Below are positions 39,101 through 42,870 of a stretch of 42,870 nucleotides of DNA, in pieces (position 1 is the first letter of the stretch; the number at the start of each line of letters is the position of its first letter). The stretch is from Pseudonocardia nigra (GTDB taxonomy: Bacteria; Actinomycetota; Actinomycetes; Mycobacteriales; Pseudonocardiaceae). The position numbers were made by a program, and so were the translations under genes. The DNA is taken from assembly GCF_019396355.1 (NCBI RefSeq), contig NZ_JAHKRK010000047.1:1-42870 (forward strand), given 5' to 3'. Below the pieces are notes generated by a model that did not search any database, had not been told where the DNA came from, and saw only the letters and a program-made list of their open reading frames with translations.

Positions 39101-39222
39101 CGCAGCGCGATGTCCGGGACGTACTTCGGCAGGTTGGTCTCGCCCGCGAGCGCGCGTCCACGCCGCCTGCCGCGCTTGTCCGATGACGGCGCCGCGCCGC
39201 GGCCGGCGTCACCACGTGGCAC
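36157..39222 (-). CDS. VirB4-like T4SS ATPase
   Basis: An ATPase of about 1021 residues that would energise pilus or substrate movement in a type IV secretion system. The N-terminal region (about 450 residues) resembles the VirB4/SCO6880 N-terminal domain. Walker A is VVGGLGSGKSFLTGLIVY and Walker B is GVALDETHFLS, with ALFASQLAGDLL downstream as expected for the HerA/FtsK fold. The C-terminal 150 residues form an acidic, disordered extension rich in Asp and Glu. GTG 39222 is chosen because AAAGGGGG precedes it; it overlaps the VirB3-like stop by 14 bases. Confidence 0.85.
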   Translation of the reverse strand: MPRGDAGRGAAPSSDKRGRRRGRALAGETNLPKYVPDIALRSIEGHLTRTGSQVVAWYRLAAQAWSFRSDSQREVLIRQIAAQLGELQGRWLHLRVTTRPYPVHMWAESFDHNALGRMPDVAGALGWDGFLEGEQRHLMGLSMSDKEVFLGIEVSGRKMLDRWVERAAPVLGKVAPAAVRAELAALSSEIGHLDSLVAGSGLDAVPATTDDLAWLMHRSCALGLPAPRTLTVVPSGVRRWEAEDLAAFTDGVEMYQEPYAPTVRVVGRLRAQTVSRNVAVLSVGLMDGLRIPEVDDPWMQHSDRLPFPVEWSARMYIRRPEEVAGELQRQMGKVRSQIRHYTHDHDLDPPMSLARQAERVLEVEDELTSGLTQLNTRLYGWWRIAVSGKDEAEAISRAQQVLDVYRPKVQIEHPEAQYRYAREFIPGEPLASTAYRRRGSVTWAASAVPAATASVGDRRGIMLGETCTATRRPVAWDPWLAQEVRRASGLTAVVGGLGSGKSFLTGLIVYKTLRAGARWTVLDPSGPLAELTRLPELAPFSRHINLLRADPGILNPYRVVAEPRPEHFADEDDPERAWRRERSLAGATRRRLVLDVLTGLLPYDVSRMPHTRIVLLRAVREVGGSADRHPGQVIDALRRHARDGEEHAGVVADFLEERRELPQAALLFPDASRDDPWQADRDYRLTVLTMQGMTLPRPGSPREEWTDGESLAVELLNLASWLTQRTIYDADRNLRKGVALDETHFLSQVPTGKVLIDRLARDSRKFNVRALFASQLAGDLLRVSGFASLVNAVFVGRTDDEEAQRDALRLLKVPTGVGYEQMLGTLSPRPRHDDRPDDTPRQFIFADGHGGVEKIRIDLEAPHLEHVQEALDTNPDARRVAVRGVPTAGAPAVRAPDEPMPRIPVTMPPHRAADHAGYAGAVLDEDLDEFAELDDPDVLLAARGGNGAAPVHNAHVRAGPAVPDAVELLDDEELDLLGDVDTGVDLDDDAVPSGPGAEDRSSDRTTDRTADRVYRAGEAVR

Positions 39223-39685
39223 GCGACGCCCCCTTTCGGCGCCCGCTGACGGCCGCGGCCTGCGCCGGACGGGGCGTGATCGCGGGCCCCCGACCCCGGG
39301 CGGTCGCCTTGCGGCCCACACGACCCCGCACGACGGGGCCGACCCGGACGTGACCCGAGCGGACCTGCCCGCCGGCGACCGCGGTGCGCGCCCGCGGCCC
39401 GGTGATCTCGTGCCGGAAGAGCTCCACGACCTGCCCGAACGGCCTCTCGTAGTCGATGCGGTTGCCGACGAAGCGCGTGACGACGACCGTGAGCACGAGG
39501 GCCCACGCGACGGAGAAGAAGTCCAAGCCGATCCCGAGCCGGCGCTGCACGAACATGATCATAATCATGACGAGGAGCCCGAGCCCATAGCTGACATACC
39601 GGGCGCGCCACGGGAACGTGGCGCGCGGCGGACCGAGCCAGACGGAGTCGACCCGGTACACCTCGTCATCCGTGCGGACGAGCAC
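39209..39685 (-). CDS. VirB3/PrgI-like small membrane protein
   Basis: A 158-residue protein with two adjoining membrane helices (YVSYGLGLLVMIMIMFVQRR, then VAWALVLTVVVTRFVGNRID) near the N-terminus and a basic soluble tail. Its topology and position before VirB4 match VirB3/PrgI-type partners, which are often linked to or fused with VirB4. No catalytic motif is seen. The call is by position and topology. Confidence 0.65.
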   Translation of the reverse strand: MLVRTDDEVYRVDSVWLGPPRATFPWRARYVSYGLGLLVMIMIMFVQRRLGIGLDFFSVAWALVLTVVVTRFVGNRIDYERPFGQVVELFRHEITGPRARTAVAGGQVRSGHVRVGPVVRGRVGRKATARGRGPAITPRPAQAAAVSGRRKGASRATW

Positions 39686-39688
39686 GCG

Positions 39689-39949
39689 TCACCCCGTGAT
39701 GAGACTGGCCAGGAAGCTGCCGATCTCCGGGCCGTTGCCGGACACCGCGATGCCCAGCGCGATCAGGCCGACGATCAGGCCCACACTCCGGCGCGCGACA
39801 CCCGCGTTGTCACCCCGCCCGCCGATCCACAGCAGGATGATCGCAATTCCCAGCAGGATGAGCGGTACGACGTTGTCCTGGATCCAGCCCTGGAGACCGT
39901 CGGTGCTCAGGCCCTGCGCATACAGCGCGAGGACCTCGGGTGCGGTCAT
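39689..39949 (-). CDS. VirB2/TrbC-like pilin-type protein
   Basis: An 86-residue protein with two hydrophobic helices (VVPLILLGIAIILLWIGG and SVGLIVGLIALGIAVSGN) separated by a short polar loop, as in VirB2/TrbC pilins. GAGGAGG precedes the ATG. First clear gene of the operon, 3 bases before the VirB3-like gene. Confidence 0.65.
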   Translation of the reverse strand: MTAPEVLALYAQGLSTDGLQGWIQDNVVPLILLGIAIILLWIGGRGDNAGVARRSVGLIVGLIALGIAVSGNGPEIGSFLASLITG

Positions 39950-40087
39950 TTACGGCTCCTCCTCGTGGGTATGCCAACCCAGGTTGCCGTACACCGCCCC
40001 CTCAGGCTGGTAGACACCCGACCCATCTCCTCGGCCATCCGTCGTCGAGTAGAGCATGCTGACCAGCTGCCAACCAAGCTGCAACAT
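39950..40087 (-). CDS. Possible 45-residue leader ORF
   Basis: A short frame (start MLQLGWQLVSMLYSTTDGRG) whose TAA directly abuts the ATG of the pilin-like gene and whose last codons form that gene's ribosome-binding site. Third positions are less GC-rich than in the neighbours, and no ribosome-binding site is clear. It may be a coupled leader peptide or a chance frame. Confidence 0.3.
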   Translation of the reverse strand: MLQLGWQLVSMLYSTTDGRGDGSGVYQPEGAVYGNLGWHTHEEEP

Positions 40088-40277
40088 AGATGGTCGCCCA
40101 CCCAGCAGACACGGCGCAACACGGCGAGTCACCAGCGACGCCCGGTGGAGTGAGGCGCACGCGACTCCGATCCTCGCCTCGAGCGCTCTTCTGTACCGGT
40201 CGAGACGCGAACACCACCTCCGTCACCCGAGGGCAAGACCGCGGACGGCGGGTTAGGGTCACATCCCGCTCCGCTGT

Positions 40278-40289
40278 TACTGGCGAGTA
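40278..40289. promoter_or_regulatory. TACT-N4-AGTA palindrome upstream of the Fe-S gene
   Basis: The sequence TTACTGGCGAGTA lies 115 bases before the oxidoreductase start, in the 317-bp gap to the divergent T4SS-like cluster. The symmetry is that of a small TetR-type operator. The arms are only four bases, so chance is possible. Confidence 0.3.
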
Positions 40290-40404
40290 GTTTCACGACC
40301 CGATCCGGCGGAACACGCTCGGCGGCCGAGGCGGACGTCGGTCTACCCTGCTCCACACCGGCCCGCGACCCACCACTCGCGGACCAGGCCTGGGAGGAAT
40401 GCCC

Positions 40405-42837
40405 GTGGTTGTACGACTGGTCATCGGACTGGGGATGACGGCGGTCGCCGTAGCCGTCACCGGCCGTCGCGCCTTCTGGCTGTACAAGCTGATCAAATCG
40501 GGGCAGCCGGCCAACGACCGGACCGAGGGGCTGGGCGAGCGGATCCGTGCGCAGTTCGTCGAGGTCTTCGGGCAGCGCAAGCTACTGCGCTGGTCGGTGC
40601 CCGGGCTCGCCCACTTCTTCACGTTCTGGGCGTTCGTCATCCTCATCACGGTCTACCTCGAGGCGTACGGCGCCCTGTTCGACCACGACTTCCACATCCC
40701 GCTGATCGGCCGCTGGCCCGTGCTCGGGTTCCTGCAGGACACGATCGCCGTGCTCGCACTGATCTCGCTCGGCGTCTTCAGCGTGATCCGGATCCGCAAC
40801 GCGCCGGAGCGCGCGGCGCGCGCCTCGCGCTTCTACGGCTCGCACACGGGCGGCGCGTGGCTGATCCTCTTCATGATCTTCAACGTGCTGTGGACAATGT
40901 TCCTGTTCCGCGGTGCGGGTTCGGCGCTGGGCGTGTTCCCGTACGAGTCCGGCGCGTGGGCGTCGATCGGCGTGGGCAACCTGCTCGACGGGCTGTCGGT
41001 CGGCACCCTGGAGGTGCTCGAGACACTGGGGCTGCTGCTGCACATCGGCGTGATGCTCGTGTTCACGGTGATCATCGCCTACAGCAAGCACCTGCACATC
41101 TTCACGGCACCGATCAACGTCTCGGCCAAGCGACTGCCCAAGGCGCTCGGCCCGCTGCCCCCGATCGAGCACGAGGGCAAGCCGATCGACTTCGAGGATC
41201 CGCCGGAGGACGCCGCGTTCGGCCGGGGGAAGATCGAGGACTTCACCTGGAAGGGCATGCTCGACATGGCGACCTGCACCGAGTGCGGTCGCTGCCAGAG
41301 CCAGTGCCCGGCGTGGAACACCGGAAAGCCGCTCAACCCGAAGCTCGTCATTATGGACCTGCGCGACCACCTGCTCGCCAAGGCGCCGTACATCACCGGC
41401 GGCCAGGTGGCCGACGAGCAGGCGGCCGTCGCCTCGGCCGGCGCCCACGACCAGGCCGGCGGCAACGGCCACCACGTGCCGGAGTCCGGCTTCGGACGCA
41501 TCACCGGGTCCGGTCCCGAGCAGGCCAACCGGCCGCTCGTGGGCACCCTCGAACAGGGTGGCGTGATCGACCCCGACGTCCTGTGGTCGTGCACCACCTG
41601 CGGCGCCTGCGTCGAGCAGTGCCCGGTGGACATCGAGCACGTCGACCACATCGTCGACATGCGGCGCCACCAGGTGCTCATCGAGTCGGAGTTCCCCTCG
41701 GAGCTCGGGGTGCTGTTCAAGAACCTGGAGAACAAGGGCAACCCCTGGGGCCAGAACGCCAAGGAGCGCCTGGATTGGACGAAGGGCCTCGACTTCGAGG
41801 TCCCGGTCTACGACGGAGAGCTGTCCGACGACACCGAGTACCTGTACTGGATCGGCTGCGCCGGCGCATTCGACGACAACGCCAAGAAGACCGTGCGAGC
41901 CACCGCGGAGCTGCTGCACCGCGCCGGCGTGGGCTACGTCGTCCTCGGGTCCGAGGAGACCTGCAACGGCGACCCCGCCCGCCGGTCGGGCAACGAGTTC
42001 CTGTTCCAGATGCTCGCGCAGCAGAACGTCGAGGTCCTCAACACCGTCTTCGAGGGCCGGGAACCGGGCACCCGCAAGATCGTGACGACCTGCCCGCACT
42101 GTTTCAACACACTGGGCCGGGAGTACCCGCAGCTCGACGGGCACTACGAGGTCGTGCACCACACGCAGCTGCTCAACAAGCTGGTGCGGGAGGGCAAGCT
42201 CGTGCCGGTCTCGGCGCCGGACGCGATGACCGACGTCACCTACCACGACCCGTGCTACCTGGGCCGGCACAACGAGGTGTACGAGGAGCCGCGCGAGCTC
42301 GTCGGAGCCGCCGGGGTCAAGCTCACCGAGATGCCCCGGCACGCCGACCGGTCCTTCTGCTGCGGCGCCGGCGGCGCCCGGATGTGGATGGAAGAGAAGA
42401 TCGGCAAGCGGGTCAACCTCGAGCGCATCGACGAGGCACTCGGAACCGGCGCGGAGAAGATCGCCACCGGCTGTCCGTTCTGCCGCGTGATGTTCTCCGA
42501 CGGCCTGACGCAGCGCCAGAGCGAGGACAAGGGAACGGACGTCGAGATCCTCGACGTGTCCCAGATGCTCCTCGCCTCGGTGCGCCGCGGCGATGCCGCG
42601 AGCAACGGCCACGCCGCGGACGGCAAGGTCGACGCGGTGGGCTCGGGCTCGCCGCACACCGCCGACACCACCCCGACCAGCGGCACGCAGGACAACGGCC
42701 CCGGTGACGAGACGGCGACCAACGCCGATCCCGCCGGCGACGTCTCCGTCGGCGGCGCGAGCACCGGCGGCGCCGAGCCGAAGGGCGCCCGGCCCGACGG
42801 CGCCACCTCGCAGGACGAGCGCCTCGGGGGGGAGTGA
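40405..42837 (+). CDS. etfD: Membrane Fe-S oxidoreductase, EtfD-like
   Basis: An 810-residue oxidoreductase of the FadF/EtfD type (M. tuberculosis Rv0338c), proposed to pass electrons from ETF, reduced in fatty-acid beta-oxidation, to menaquinone. The N-terminal 240 residues hold about six membrane helices (NarI-like). Two 4Fe-4S motifs follow (CTECGRCQSQCP and CTTCGACVEQCP), then two CCG-type domains (CPHCFNTLGREYP; DPCYLGRHNEVYEEP; FCCGAGGARMWMEE; CPFCRVMFSDG). A Gly/Ala/Asp-rich tail of about 80 residues ends the protein. GTG 40405 is preferred because GGGAGG ends seven bases before it; the in-frame ATG at 40399 is too close to that site. Confidence 0.92.
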   Translation: MVVRLVIGLGMTAVAVAVTGRRAFWLYKLIKSGQPANDRTEGLGERIRAQFVEVFGQRKLLRWSVPGLAHFFTFWAFVILITVYLEAYGALFDHDFHIPLIGRWPVLGFLQDTIAVLALISLGVFSVIRIRNAPERAARASRFYGSHTGGAWLILFMIFNVLWTMFLFRGAGSALGVFPYESGAWASIGVGNLLDGLSVGTLEVLETLGLLLHIGVMLVFTVIIAYSKHLHIFTAPINVSAKRLPKALGPLPPIEHEGKPIDFEDPPEDAAFGRGKIEDFTWKGMLDMATCTECGRCQSQCPAWNTGKPLNPKLVIMDLRDHLLAKAPYITGGQVADEQAAVASAGAHDQAGGNGHHVPESGFGRITGSGPEQANRPLVGTLEQGGVIDPDVLWSCTTCGACVEQCPVDIEHVDHIVDMRRHQVLIESEFPSELGVLFKNLENKGNPWGQNAKERLDWTKGLDFEVPVYDGELSDDTEYLYWIGCAGAFDDNAKKTVRATAELLHRAGVGYVVLGSEETCNGDPARRSGNEFLFQMLAQQNVEVLNTVFEGREPGTRKIVTTCPHCFNTLGREYPQLDGHYEVVHHTQLLNKLVREGKLVPVSAPDAMTDVTYHDPCYLGRHNEVYEEPRELVGAAGVKLTEMPRHADRSFCCGAGGARMWMEEKIGKRVNLERIDEALGTGAEKIATGCPFCRVMFSDGLTQRQSEDKGTDVEILDVSQMLLASVRRGDAASNGHAADGKVDAVGSGSPHTADTTPTSGTQDNGPGDETATNADPAGDVSVGGASTGGAEPKGARPDGATSQDERLGGE

Positions 42838-42841
42838 TCAC

Positions 42842-42870
42842 ATGCGAGAGGCCCGCCCGGCAGATGCCGG
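42842..42870 (+). CDS. Start of a truncated downstream gene
   Basis: An ATG four bases after the oxidoreductase stop, with a purine-rich run (GGGGGGGAG) upstream, opens a frame (MREARPADA) that leaves the window. It is probably a co-transcribed gene. In M. tuberculosis an aminotransferase gene follows Rv0338c, but nine codons cannot support an identity. Confidence 0.35.

Overview
The window is very GC-rich chromosomal DNA with third codon positions almost always G or C, frequent GTG starts and tightly overlapping genes. The housekeeping genes (purA, class II fbaA, clpB, dnaK-grpE-dnaJ-hspR, etfD-like Fe-S reductase) and their order resemble the Mycobacterium tuberculosis Rv0338c-Rv0385 neighbourhood. 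Together with the conserved actinobacterial families DUF3151 and SigE70, this points to an actinobacterium, most likely a Pseudonocardia-like member of the Pseudonocardiaceae. That placement is inferred from remembered gene order, not from a search.

Layout. 0-2.2 kb: purA and a conserved hypothetical. 2.2-8.3 kb: an accessory patch of decayed genes (VOC fragment, TetR fragment, a GT1 glycosyltransferase with at least three frameshifts, an ABC-F protein with two frameshifts) around an apparently intact reverse transcriptase of retron type and the end of plsC. Upstream of the RT lies a 191-nt segment bounded by a 15-bp inverted repeat with 14 pairs, which fits a retron msr-msd RNA. 8.3-15.5 kb: FUSC-type membrane protein, DUF3151, fbaA, a SigE70 sigma factor with a coupled small membrane protein, DedA, a GH76 glycosidase, and two neighbouring DJ-1/PfpI proteins, one fused to an AraC domain. 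15.5-18.3 kb: a NUDIX gene split by a 209-bp MITE-like element, a HAD phosphatase, and a 1.4-kb island between 39-bp direct repeats derived from the HAD 5' end. 18.3-21.6 kb: DUF4262, TrmH, pyrE, SDR and a membrane-anchored protein.

21.7-31.9 kb is a heat-shock region: clpB and the dnaK-grpE-dnaJ-hspR operon, with HspR (HAIR-type) operators before both transcription units. A flavohaemoglobin-like protein, a divergent PNPOx-like protein and a VapBC toxin-antitoxin pair sit between them. 32.1-40.1 kb is a minus-strand, overlapping cluster resembling the core of a type IV secretion system (VirB2-, VirB3-, VirB4-, VirB6- and VirB8/TcpC-like proteins plus a NlpC/P60 wall hydrolase), with no relaxase, coupling protein or integrase in view. 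40.4-42.8 kb is a membrane Fe-S oxidoreductase of the EtfD type.

The most interesting items are the probable retron, the orphan T4SS-like cluster, the direct-repeat-flanked island at the HAD gene and the MITE-like insertion.
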